Assembly: GCA_031266435.1 (NCBI GenBank)
Contig: JAISAZ010000004.1
Coordinates: 1-33,525, forward strand
From: Accumulibacter sp.
Lineage (GTDB): Bacteria > Pseudomonadota > Gammaproteobacteria > Burkholderiales > Rhodocyclaceae
DNA: 33,525 nt
Reading direction: 5' to 3'
This document shows, piece after piece, positions 1 through 9,200 of the stretch. Position 1 is the first letter of the stretch, and each line of letters opens with the position of its first letter. The position numbers and the translations under genes are program-made. The notes beneath the pieces are model-generated. The model did not search any database. It worked only from the letters and a program-made list of their open reading frames with translations, and had not been told where the DNA came from.

Positions 1-841
1 GTTTTTCTATTTCGCGCGTTGCGATTTCCAGCGTATTCTGCCCGAGCTGAACCTTGAGGTTGCCTGCCTCCGCCGACTCTATCCAGGGGTCGATTTTCTC
101 CGGCGCCGGCGGCGCGAGCAAAACGCCCGCGCGCAATGTTTTTACCTTATCTGCATTCTTCCCCGTCAGCGTGCGCAACACCCTCTTTCGCAAGCTCAGA
201 GCGCTGCGCGCGGAAATTTCCTGCGCCAAGGCGAGGTCGTAACGCGATTGCGCCTCGTGCACGTCGGTGATCGTCGCCGCGCCGTACTTGAAACCCTTTT
301 TCACCGCGTCCAACTGTTCTCCGATCGCTTGCTTTTGCGATTGCACCGTGACGAGCGCGTCCTGCGCGGAGAGAACATCGAAGTAGCTTTGCGCGACGCG
401 CAGGATCAAGTCCTGACCGGCATAAACCCATTGCAATTCGGCGGCGGCGGTAGCCAATTCCGCCTGCGTATAGCTCACCCAGTTCTGCCAGCGAAAGACG
501 GGTTGCGTCAGTTGGATCGCCCAGCTCGTGCTGCTGTAATGCGACGAAAGCATTTGCGCGCCGGGGTAACGGAGTTGCGATTCCTGGCGGTTCGACGCCA
601 CCGAGGCGTTGAGAGACACGTTCGGTAACAGACCCGCGCGCCCTTGCGGCAACTGTTCCAAGCCCGCGTCGCGCGCCGCGCGCGCGGCGGCGTACGGCGC
701 GTCGTGAAGCTGCGCGTCGCGGTAGGCGCTCATCAGGTCGTCGGCAAGGCAGGGAGAAGAAAAAAAGAAAATCGAAACGAATAAGAAGCGTCCGAAAGAA
801 AGCGATCCGAATGAATTCAGGAAATGCCGGCAAAATAGCAT
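1..841 (-). CDS. TolC-family outer membrane channel of a type I secretion system (3' part outside window)
   Basis: The reverse strand reads as an open frame from ATG at 841 to the window edge, giving 280 residues, with AGGA about 8 nt upstream. The first ~36 residues form a signal peptide with a Phe-rich core ending in PCLA before DDLMSAYRDAQ. Typical TolC/type I outer-membrane-factor segments follow: GLLPNVSLNASV, QLTQPVFRWQNW, LRVAQSYFDVLSAQD, GFKYGAATITDVHEAQSRYD, LRTLTGKNADK and a run ending LKVQLGQNTLEIATREIEK. In the family this forms the trimeric outer membrane barrel and periplasmic tunnel that docks onto a HlyD-type adaptor. It lies divergent from the RTX, ABC and HlyD genes and is the likely outer membrane partner for them. 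The C-terminal helical hairpin is cut off by the window edge. Confidence 0.95.
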   Translation of the reverse strand, partial: MLFCRHFLNSFGSLSFGRFLFVSIFFFSSPCLADDLMSAYRDAQLHDAPYAAARAARDAGLEQLPQGRAGLLPNVSLNASVASNRQESQLRYPGAQMLSSHYSSTSWAIQLTQPVFRWQNWVSYTQAELATAAAELQWVYAGQDLILRVAQSYFDVLSAQDALVTVQSQKQAIGEQLDAVKKGFKYGAATITDVHEAQSRYDLALAQEISARSALSLRKRVLRTLTGKNADKVKTLRAGVLLAPPAPEKIDPWIESAEAGNLKVQLGQNTLEIATREIEK

Positions 842-1237
842 TCAAATTGTTCCTGCGGGAGTAACGGGAGGGAGAACATTAGGCTCGAATGGTAGTTCAA
901 GCCGCGCCGCAAGGGAAGGGGTATGTGATATTCCGGTGAGGAGGTGGCGTCAGTGCCACGGGGTTTCACGTGGGAAGATGATGATAAGGGTCTCGCAGGG
1001 GCGGGAAACGTGATCAACCCAAGTCGCTGACAGCGCCTTGCCCTCGGCCACTGCATCTAAACAGTTTCAGTGCCAGACAGATTTCCTGTGTGCGTAAAAA
1101 AGTATTGCATCAAATTTATCAAAGGGGTAGGATTCGCTGGAGTCGTTCCTATTTTCCTGAATCGTGACGAATTTTTTCATGCGGGACATTTCTTCGCCAG
1201 AAGAATCAGAAGGGGATCAGTCTCGGAGAGGGTCTAA
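842..1237. other. Intergenic region between tolC-like gene and IS630 remnant
   Basis: About 400 bases separate the divergent tolC-like gene from the transposase remnant. No convincing coding frame is visible on either strand. The half near 1080-1200 is AT-richer than its surroundings and holds the only promoter-like match seen. This region should carry the tolC promoter, but I could not place it with confidence. Confidence 0.5.
1105..1133 (+). promoter_or_regulatory. Candidate sigma70 promoter
   Basis: TTGCAT and TAGGAT are separated by 17 bases. It points toward the IS630 remnant and the DUF898/RTX genes. The same TTGCNN-17-TAGGAT arrangement occurs upstream of the aminotransferase at 15703. 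This is a sequence match only. Confidence 0.3.
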
Positions 1238-1573
1238 ATGGTGGAATTGCTTCAAAATTCGAATGCTGGATGCGGCGAAACCTATCTGATCGTAGACGGT
1301 CATGCGGTTCATCGCCCGAGCGCAGTCAAGCAATTCGTGGCGGAGAACAGCGATCGCCTACACCTCATCATTTTACCGGGCTGCTACCCGGAACTGAACC
1401 CGGACGAACTCCTCAACCAAGACGTCAAAACCAACGCGCTCGGCAAGAGCCGCCCGACCAACAAAGCGGAAATGATCCACGGCCTCCGTCGCCATTTGCA
1501 TCGACGGCAAAAGCAACCGCATTTCATCCGCAACCTGTTTCACGAACAACATGCACTCTATGCCGTTGGATAA
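1238..1573 (+). pseudogene. IS630-family transposase, 5'-truncated remnant
   Basis: The 111-residue frame holds the C-terminal half of an IS630/Tc1-type DDE transposase. The second catalytic Asp is seen in LIVDGHAVHRPSAVKQF. The catalytic Glu region is seen in LPGCYPELNPDELLNQDVK, 30-some residues later as expected for a D..34..E core. The tail is the usual RHLHRRQK...FIRNLFHEQHALYAV. A stop codon (TAA at 1235-1237) sits directly before the ATG. The helix-turn-helix N-terminus and the first catalytic Asp are absent, so the gene cannot be functional. Its last 63 bp recur near 32.2 kb. It separates the tolC-like gene from the DUF898 gene. Confidence 0.85.
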
Positions 1574-1596
1574 TATGCGCACTATTTAGTGGATTT
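1534..1596 (+). repeat. IS630 3' end, copy 1
   Basis: This 63-bp segment covers the transposase C-terminal codons, the stop and a non-coding tail containing GCGCACTATTT. It matches 32244-32182 on the other strand with only about six differences. In both places a membrane-protein gene begins within about 10-15 bp of the end of the match. Confidence 0.8.
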
Positions 1597-1606
1597 GTTA
1601 GTAACA

Positions 1607-2818
1607 ATGAATGACGGCGCCAACTTTCCTGACGACCTCTCGGGCGAGGATATGGGGGAAGCATTCCCGGAAGAGCCGGTCGAGTATGGTTTTGAATTCA
1701 CCGGTTCCGGTCATGAATACTTTCGCATCTGGATACTCGATCTGGCATTCAACATCGGCACGCTGGGAATGTACTCGCCGTGGGCCAAGGTGCACCGGAA
1801 ACGGTATTTCCATCGAAACACGTTTCTCGACGGCTACGGCTTCGACTACCACGGCGACCCAATCTCCATCCTCAGAGGCCGCCTCGTTGTCTGCGGCTTG
1901 TTTTTCGCGCTCTTGGTGTTCTGTGTGCTAGCACTCCCCGCACCGCCCCTTTTTCCAGTCGCGCTCGTCGTGGTCTTTCTGCCTGTCCCTTGGTTGCTCG
2001 TGCGTTCCCTTGGTTTCCACGCGCGCAATACCTCGTACCGGGGACTGCGCTTCGAGTTCCACGGCGCGTATCGCGAATGCGCAAGTCTCGTCTTGCTCGG
2101 TTTTTTGCTTTTTATCGCCATGGTCATTTTTTTCCCAAAATTGTGGGAACTCCTCGCGCCCATAGTGCAAGCTTGGCCCGTGCCGACGACGTGGACCAAG
2201 CTTGCTCTGCTCTTGATTGTCGTCGTTCCCGCGTACGCTCTACTGTTCCACGCTTTCAAGCACTTCGAGATCGACAGGCTTTCGTTTGGTCGGTCGCACT
2301 TCGCATGCGCTACGAGGTGGTACGACTTTTATCCGATCTTTCTCTCCACGGTGCTGGCGGTGTTTGTCTTTTTTGTTTTTCATCTCTTCTATCTCCGTAT
2401 TACCGCTTTTCTTTCGGTGGAATGGCCTGCTTGGTCGAAAGGGTCGGAGAGTTTTTTTCCTTATGAGACGATCTTGATCTTCTTGTTCCTTGTATTCTTG
2501 GCTGCAATCCGCGCGTATTTTCAGTCGCGCGTCGCAAATTGCGTGCGGAACGGCACGATGCTGGGAGGATGCCGCCTTGTCAGTACCCAGCGCTTCAAGG
2601 GCCTGTTCGCGCTTACCCTTTCCAACTGGCTTCTCGCCTCGATCACGCTGGGGCTATACTGGCCTTGGGGCAAGGTCAAACTCGCTGCATACCGCGCAAG
2701 GCACACGTCGCTGATCGCGAAAGGCCGTCTCACTGACTTGGTCGACGGGGGCCGCGAAGAAGCGTGCGCAACGGGTAAAGAAGTCCCCGAATCTTTCGAC
2801 TACGACATCGCACTCTGA
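1607..2818 (+). CDS. DUF898 (YjgN-like) polytopic membrane protein
   Basis: This 403-residue protein opens with the DUF898 signature around residues 20-75. Visible pieces are FTGSGHEYFRIWI, LGMYSPWAKVHRKRYFHRNT and LDGYGFDYHGDPISILRGR. A second copy of the pattern near the C-terminus reads LGLYWPWGKVKLAAYRARH. Several strongly hydrophobic segments lie between them, as expected for a YjgN-type inner membrane protein of unknown function. I chose ATG 1607 over the in-frame GTG at 1589, because the GTG lies inside the IS630 tail; neither has a strong ribosome binding site. It runs in the same direction as the small protein and RTX gene that follow and may be co-transcribed with them. Its role in secretion is unknown. 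Confidence 0.85.
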   Translation: MNDGANFPDDLSGEDMGEAFPEEPVEYGFEFTGSGHEYFRIWILDLAFNIGTLGMYSPWAKVHRKRYFHRNTFLDGYGFDYHGDPISILRGRLVVCGLFFALLVFCVLALPAPPLFPVALVVVFLPVPWLLVRSLGFHARNTSYRGLRFEFHGAYRECASLVLLGFLLFIAMVIFFPKLWELLAPIVQAWPVPTTWTKLALLLIVVVPAYALLFHAFKHFEIDRLSFGRSHFACATRWYDFYPIFLSTVLAVFVFFVFHLFYLRITAFLSVEWPAWSKGSESFFPYETILIFLFLVFLAAIRAYFQSRVANCVRNGTMLGGCRLVSTQRFKGLFALTLSNWLLASITLGLYWPWGKVKLAAYRARHTSLIAKGRLTDLVDGGREEACATGKEVPESFDYDIAL

Positions 2819-2844
2819 CGCTGCTGGATGAAAGACCGCAAGCA

Positions 2845-3276
2845 ATGATTTCAGAAATTTGGCAAAAAGTCTGGGTCAAATGGATCGTGCTGATTCTCGC
2901 CTTTTTTGTTCATCTGAGAACCTGTTTATTTGTCGTGGGGTACTTCATCTTAGATAGGAACTTAGTTTTTTCGAATGGCTCAGGCAGTCTCTTGACGCTT
3001 ATGTCACTACACGTCGACGGGAAAGCGCTTTATACTGGAGAGCGAGAGCTTTATAAGAATACTATTAGCGTCGACTTGGGAAGAATTAGGTATCCGATTA
3101 TCAGTCCGCTTTTGGTGGAGGTTACCCTTAAAAAACCAAGTGGCGCAACAACTAGCCTAACATGTCATTTGATTGATAAAGAAGGCTCGCGTTGCTCCTC
3201 TTACAAAGCCAGTCTTCATGCGGACAGACTGTCGTGTTGGTGTGATATCTATTCAGGTTTTTACGAAGAATATTGA
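2845..3276 (+). CDS. Small membrane-anchored protein of unknown function upstream of the RTX gene
   Basis: This 143-residue protein is not one I recognise. Residues ~10-36 form one strong hydrophobic segment (KWIVLILAFF...LFVVGYFIL). A ~105-residue domain follows with several predicted beta strands and Cys residues near the C-terminus (LTCHLID, RCSSYK, LSCWCDIY). The layout suggests a signal anchor with an extracytoplasmic domain. The stop codon lies 10 bp before the RTX start, and the RTX Shine-Dalgarno overlaps its stop, so the two genes are very likely one transcript. The DNA is clearly AT-richer than the flanking chromosome, as is the start of the RTX gene. An accessory or immunity role is only inference from position. 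Confidence 0.7.
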   Translation: MISEIWQKVWVKWIVLILAFFVHLRTCLFVVGYFILDRNLVFSNGSGSLLTLMSLHVDGKALYTGERELYKNTISVDLGRIRYPIISPLLVEVTLKKPSGATTSLTCHLIDKEGSRCSSYKASLHADRLSCWCDIYSGFYEEY

Positions 3277-3283
3277 GGAGAAA
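3275..3283 (+). promoter_or_regulatory. Strong Shine-Dalgarno that fixes the RTX start
   Basis: GAGGAGAAA ends a few bases before ATG 3287 and overlaps the stop of the upstream gene. A longer in-frame TTG start at 3173 exists but lacks any such site and would overlap the upstream gene by more than 100 bp. Confidence 0.8.
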
Positions 3284-3286
3284 CTT

Positions 3287-6200
3287 ATGAGCTTGGGCCC
3301 TATTGATAATTCTACCGTTCCCTCCATTGCTACGCTTCTTGAATGGGTTAATAATGAAACTTATTACTCTGGATTGCCCGGTCGTGTAAACGGTCCGGCA
3401 GATGCCTACAGGCATATGCTCCTTGCTGCAGCTTTAGCTGTTATTTATCATGAGGGTGTCGCCAAAGCGATACTAAATGGCATTGAGAAATTTGGGGAGA
3501 TGAGGGACTATGGAGACGGTTCCCGTAGTGAAGCCGAGAGGAATGCCACAAAAATGGACGATATTAACAATGCAATTGGCATTGAAATTGGCTTGGAGGC
3601 CAGACGGCTAATGGAAGAATTTGGAGCTGACCAAGGAGATATGGGAGCGTGGATCCGGGAGCAGGTAAGAGCGGAATTTGAACAAGGTGGGGAACTGGGT
3701 GTGAATGGGGCGGATGGTCCGCGTTGGCTTTCGCCCGGCAACTGGGACAGAAATCCCAGAGACACAAGTGATCCTAAAGATCAAAGAGATAATGAAGGTA
3801 AACCGATTCCGACAAGTGAAACCAACTGGCCACCTATCTGGTGGTCTGATGGGAAGGCGTCGCCAGAAGCGTGGAAGTGGTGGAAGAATGGAGTCGGCGA
3901 TATCGCTCCCGAAATTTTGGTGCCCATGCCTGATCCTATCTTCAAGTTTTTCCCTGACCCATCCAATGAAGGACCGGGTATTAGCCCGTTTCAATGTACG
4001 CCTGAAGATCTGAATGGTAATGGTTTGCCTGACTGGCCTGCGCCGCCTATTCCAGGCTTATTCGACGATGCTCAAAAGTACTGGCAAGAAGTTCGTATCG
4101 ACCCCTTGGCCTTGGACCTCGACGGTGATGGGCTCGAAACGAGCAACTTCAACCTACAGAACCCAATCTGGTTCGATCATGATCTGAATGGCTCCGCCGA
4201 AGGCACGGGCTGGCTCAACAGCGACGACGGTTTTCTGGTGCTTGATCGAAACGGCAACGGAACGATCGACGACGGGTCGGAACTTTTCGGCGACCACACG
4301 CCGCTTTACGAAGGCGACGGAACTGCCGTCAACGGATTCGCCGCGCTGGCGCAAGAAGATACCAACGAAGACGGACTCGTCGATAATCAGGACGCCAACT
4401 GGAACGACCTGCGCGTCTGGCGCGATTTGAACCAAGACGGAATCAGCCAGTCGAACGAGCTCTTCACGCTGAGCGAACTCGGTATTCAAAGCCTCACGGT
4501 CGCCGCCGAAGCGGCGTCTCAATCGCAAGGCAACAACCAGATCAGCGCCACGGGAATCTTCACGTGGGAAGACAGCAGCGAAGGTATCGCAGGTGCGGGC
4601 CAAGCGGCCGACATCGATTTCTCCGTCGACACCTTCCATAGCAACTTTACCGACACGATTGAACTCGCCGAAGGCGTCGACGAATTGCCCGACCTAGGCG
4701 GGTCGGGCCTCGTGCGTTCCCTGCGCGAGGCCGCGAGCCAATCGACGCAGGTCAACGCGCTACTCACGCAATTCGCGCAAGCGACGACGCGCGCGGAACA
4801 AAACGGCATCATCGACCAACTCCTCCTCGCGTGGGCTGACACGTCAGGTCTAGCGGCGGCGATGGACGACCGCGACCCGGACAACTACCGGATGTACTAC
4901 GCCCAATTCGGCGCGATTCGGCGTGAGGATCATTACGTCACCTACCCCTCGTTTGTTAGCGGCCCCAGTGATGGCGGGAGCGGCGGAGGCAGTGGTATCG
5001 TCGGTGTGCTTATCCTCCCTTGGGAAACCGACGTTGAAAACGACATTGTGCTCGACGACGAATACCGTGCCCTGATCGACTCGTGGTCGAAACGCTTGCA
5101 CGTGCTCGAAGCGTTCAACGGGCGCTACTTTTTTGCGTTCCCGGAAGAAACCCAGGCAGGCGGGTCAGCGCGGACAGGGCTGAGCGCAGATTCAATGGTC
5201 TATTCGGTCGGGCAAACCACAAGCGGCGGCTACGGCTACTACGGTTATTCCCGCCAAGCCGTCGCTGTTGGTGACATTGACATTCCGATCACACTGAGCA
5301 TCCGGTTCCAGCAAGAGCAGCTCGACTCTCTTGGGAGAGCGTATGACATTCTGCGTGATCATGTTTATTCTATTCTGGCCTTGCAGACGCGGCTTCCCGA
5401 TTTGTTTGAATATGTTCAGACGGGTATTTCCGGTACAAAATTTGATCAAACCCTAGCTGCATTACTGGATGCGTCAGAATTATCTGAACTTTCGGAAACC
5501 GAGATGCAGGAGATTTTATTGTTGGCCGTAAATTCGTCAGTTATTTATGGCACTATCGAACTGCTTACTGAACTAGAAGATCGGATTGTCTCGAATCCCG
5601 CAGAAGGAGTAGGGGATTTATTGACGCTGATGCGTTATGTTCCCAAATTGAAAGACAACCCATACTGGGCTTCGTCGAGCCTCAAACTCCTGCAAAACGC
5701 CCTTGCGCAGAACGCGGACAATGCAAATATCCAGGCGGTACTCTCCGATAACTTCGTCAAGGTAGCAAACGGTAGCCCGATTATCCTTTATGGGAACGAC
5801 AGTTCTGGCATTGCATGGAACGACATCCTGATCGGGACTGCGGGTGCCGATATCCTGAATGGCGGGATAGGCGACGATTCCTTGGCGAGTGGTGCTGGAG
5901 ACGACCTTTTATATGGAGGCGCTGGCGACGATGTCCTGATGAGTGGCGCCGGAAATGATACTCTCTATGGCGACGTGGGCGACGACATTCTCGACGGAGG
6001 CGCCGGAAATGACCTATTGAACGGAGGTGCCGGAAACGACATATTCGTCTTCGGTACTGGCTACGACCACGATACCGTGATAACCGGCGACGCGGCGACG
6101 GACAAATACGACCTCATCAAACTGGTCGACCTGATGCCCGAAGACGTCGAATTCGGTATTCTCAGTGCTGGCAGTACCATAAACTTCCAGATACGGATTC

Positions 6201-9200
6201 TCGAAACGGGCGAAACACTGACTGTTATGCATGGTGCGCTCAACAATTACGGCGCCCAGATTCAAGGTATCGAATTCGCCGACGGAAGCCTGATGACGTG
6301 GGCGCAGGTGCTCTCCGTCGGCCTGCACGCCACATCGGGCGACGATAACCTGAGTCTACCCGGCGCCGGCGCCTACCATGCCGAAGGCGGCAACGACACC
6401 TTATTTGGAAGCGGCGGAAACGATACGCTTTTAGGAGGAGTGGGCCACGATGTCCTCTATGGACAGGACGGCGACGATATGCTTGACGGAGGCGCGGGGG
6501 TCGATTATCTGATCGGTGGCGCTGGCAACGACACCTTCGTTTTCGGGATCGGATACTACCACGACTTCGTAACGACCAACGACAGCAGCACCAACAAAAT
6601 CGACACGATCAAACTGATCGACCTAATGCCGGAAGACATAGAATTCAGTCTCATCAAAACCGACAACCGCCAAGACCTCCAGATCCGGATTATCGAGACC
6701 GGCGAAACACTGACGATTCAGGATGGCGCAAGCAACGGCTACGGCAATCAAATTCAGGTCATCGAATTCGGCGACGGGACGGAATGGACCTGGGCGCAAG
6801 TGACGCAAGCGGGCATGCGCGCCACATCGGCCAACGAAAACTTAAGCCTTTATCAATCCGGTGCCCTGTATGGCGAAGGCGGAAACGACTCTCTATGGGG
6901 AAGCAGTGCCGACGATAGTATTTACGGCGGTGACGGAAGCGACACGATCTTTGGTAGCGACGGCGACGACGTAATCGACGGCGGTGCGGGCATCGATTAT
7001 CTGTACGGCGGAGCTGGGGACGACACCTTCATCTTTGGCGTCGGCTACAGTCACGACTTCGTGTCGGCCAGCGACACTGGTGCCGACAAAGTTGACACGA
7101 TCAAACTCGTTGGCCTTCAGCCGGAGGATGTTGAATTCGGCGTCGTCATGAATAACGGATACCAAGACTTACAGATACGCATCAACGCTACCGGCGAGAC
7201 GATCACTGTCCAAAGTGGCGCGAGCAACGGCTACGGCAATCAAATCCAGATCGTCGAATTCGGCGACGGGACGCAATGGACGTGGGAACAGATCGTGCAA
7301 GCAGGCTTGCACGCCACATCGGCCAACGAGAACTTAAGCCTCTACCAGTCCGGCGCCCTCTACGGCGAAGGCGGAAACGATTCTCTCTGGGGAAGCAGCG
7401 CCGACGACAGTATTTACGGCGGTGACGGAAGCGACACGATCATCGCTAGCGACGGAGACGACGTGATCGACGGAGGTGCGGGCGTCGATTATCTGTACGG
7501 CGGAACCGGGGACGACACCTTCATCTTCGGCGTCGGCTACAGTCACGACTTCGTGTCGGCCAGCGACAACGGTGCTGACAAAGTTGACACGATCAAACTC
7601 GTTGGTCTTCAGCCGGACGATGTTGAATTCGGCATCGTCAAGAATAACGGAAATCAGGACTTCCAGATACGCATCAACGCCACCGGCGAGACGATGACCG
7701 TCCAGAGCGGCGCAAGCAACGGCTACGGCAATCAAATCCAGATCGTCGAATTCGGCGACGGAACGCAATGGACGTGGGAGGAAGTCATCCAGGCGGGTTT
7801 GCACGCCACATCGGGCAACGACACATTCACCCTCTACCAGTCCGGTGCTCTCTACGGCGAAGGCGGCAATGATTATCTGTACGGAAGTAGCGGCAGCGAC
7901 AGCCTCACCGGCGGCGACGGGAGCGACACGATCATCGCTGGCGGCGGAGACGACGTGATTGATGGTGGTGCGGGCGTCGATTATCTGAACGGAGGCACCG
8001 GCAACGATACCTTCGTCTTCGGCGTCGGCTACGGTCATGACTTCGTAACGATCAACGACAACGACGCCAACAAGATCGACACGATCAAACTCATCGGCCT
8101 CATGCCCGAAGACCTTGAATTCGGCATCGTCAAAAATAATACGAACCAAGACTTCAGGATACGCATCAACGCCACCGGCGAGACGATCACCGTCCAGAAC
8201 GGCGCAGCAAGCAATGTTTATGGCAACCAAATCCAGATCGTCGAATTCGGCGACGGGACGCAATGGACATGGGCGGAAGTCGTCCAGTCGGGCATGAACA
8301 ACGTCCCGAGCGGGAGTCTGACCCTGACGGGGCAAGCAGAACAGAACCAGACCTTGACGATCAGCAACGCGATCACCGACGTCGACGGACTGGGGGCCAT
8401 GTCCTACCAATGGCAAAGCTCAGCGGACGGAAGTACGTGGACGAACCTCGCCGGCGTGACCGGAACGAGCTACTCGCTGAGCCAAGCCGACGTTGGTCAG
8501 CGGATTCGCGTTATTGCGTCCTACACGGACGGCAGCGGCACGGCGGAATCGGTCATCGGCACGTCCACCTCGGTCATCGCCAACGTCAACGACGCCCCGA
8601 CCGGGACGGTCTCGCTTTCAGGAACGCTGGAACTGGGTCAAACGCTGGAAGCAAGCCATACACTCGCCGACATCGACGGACTGGGAACGGTCGGCTACCA
8701 ATGGCAGCGTTCAGCCAACGGAAGCACGTGGACGGATGTCGCTGGCGCGACCGAAGCGACGTATGTCCTCGGCCAAGGTGACGCCGGCAAACAGATTCGC
8801 GTCGTCGCGTCCTACATCGACGGTTGCGGCACGGAAGAATCGCTGATTACCGCGCCGACCTCGGTCGTCCCGGGCGACAGTTCCGGCGGCGGCAACCACG
8901 CACCAACCGGTAGCCTGAGCCTGACGGGTCAAGCGACCCAGCACCAAACCTTGACGGTGAGCAGTACGCTTGACGACGCCGACGGTCTGGGAGACCTGTC
9001 CTACCAATGGCAGTATTCCTTGGATGGAAATAGCTGGGCTGACATTGACGGTGCGACCGAGACGAGTTACACCCTCGAACAAAGCGATGTTGGGCAACAG
9101 ATTCGCATCGTCGTGTCCTACACGGACGATGGCGGCACGGAAGAATGGGTGCTCGGCGCAGCGACCTCGGCCATTGCGGACGTCAACGACGCGCCGGTGC

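Noticed and set aside
147-845. A minus-strand frame overlapping the tolC-like gene
   Set aside because: Arg/Ala-rich frame without family features; the TolC frame one register away is clearly the coding one.
1270-1614. A second frame across the IS630 remnant
   Set aside because: It is out of register with the transposase motifs and only reads through the IS end.
3173-3286. A longer N-terminus for the RTX protein from TTG 3173
   Set aside because: No ribosome binding site and over 100 bp overlap with the upstream gene, while ATG 3287 has an excellent one.
7334-8416. A minus-strand frame of 360 codons within the RTX array
   Set aside because: Shadow of the repeats; the periodicity follows the 492-bp unit.
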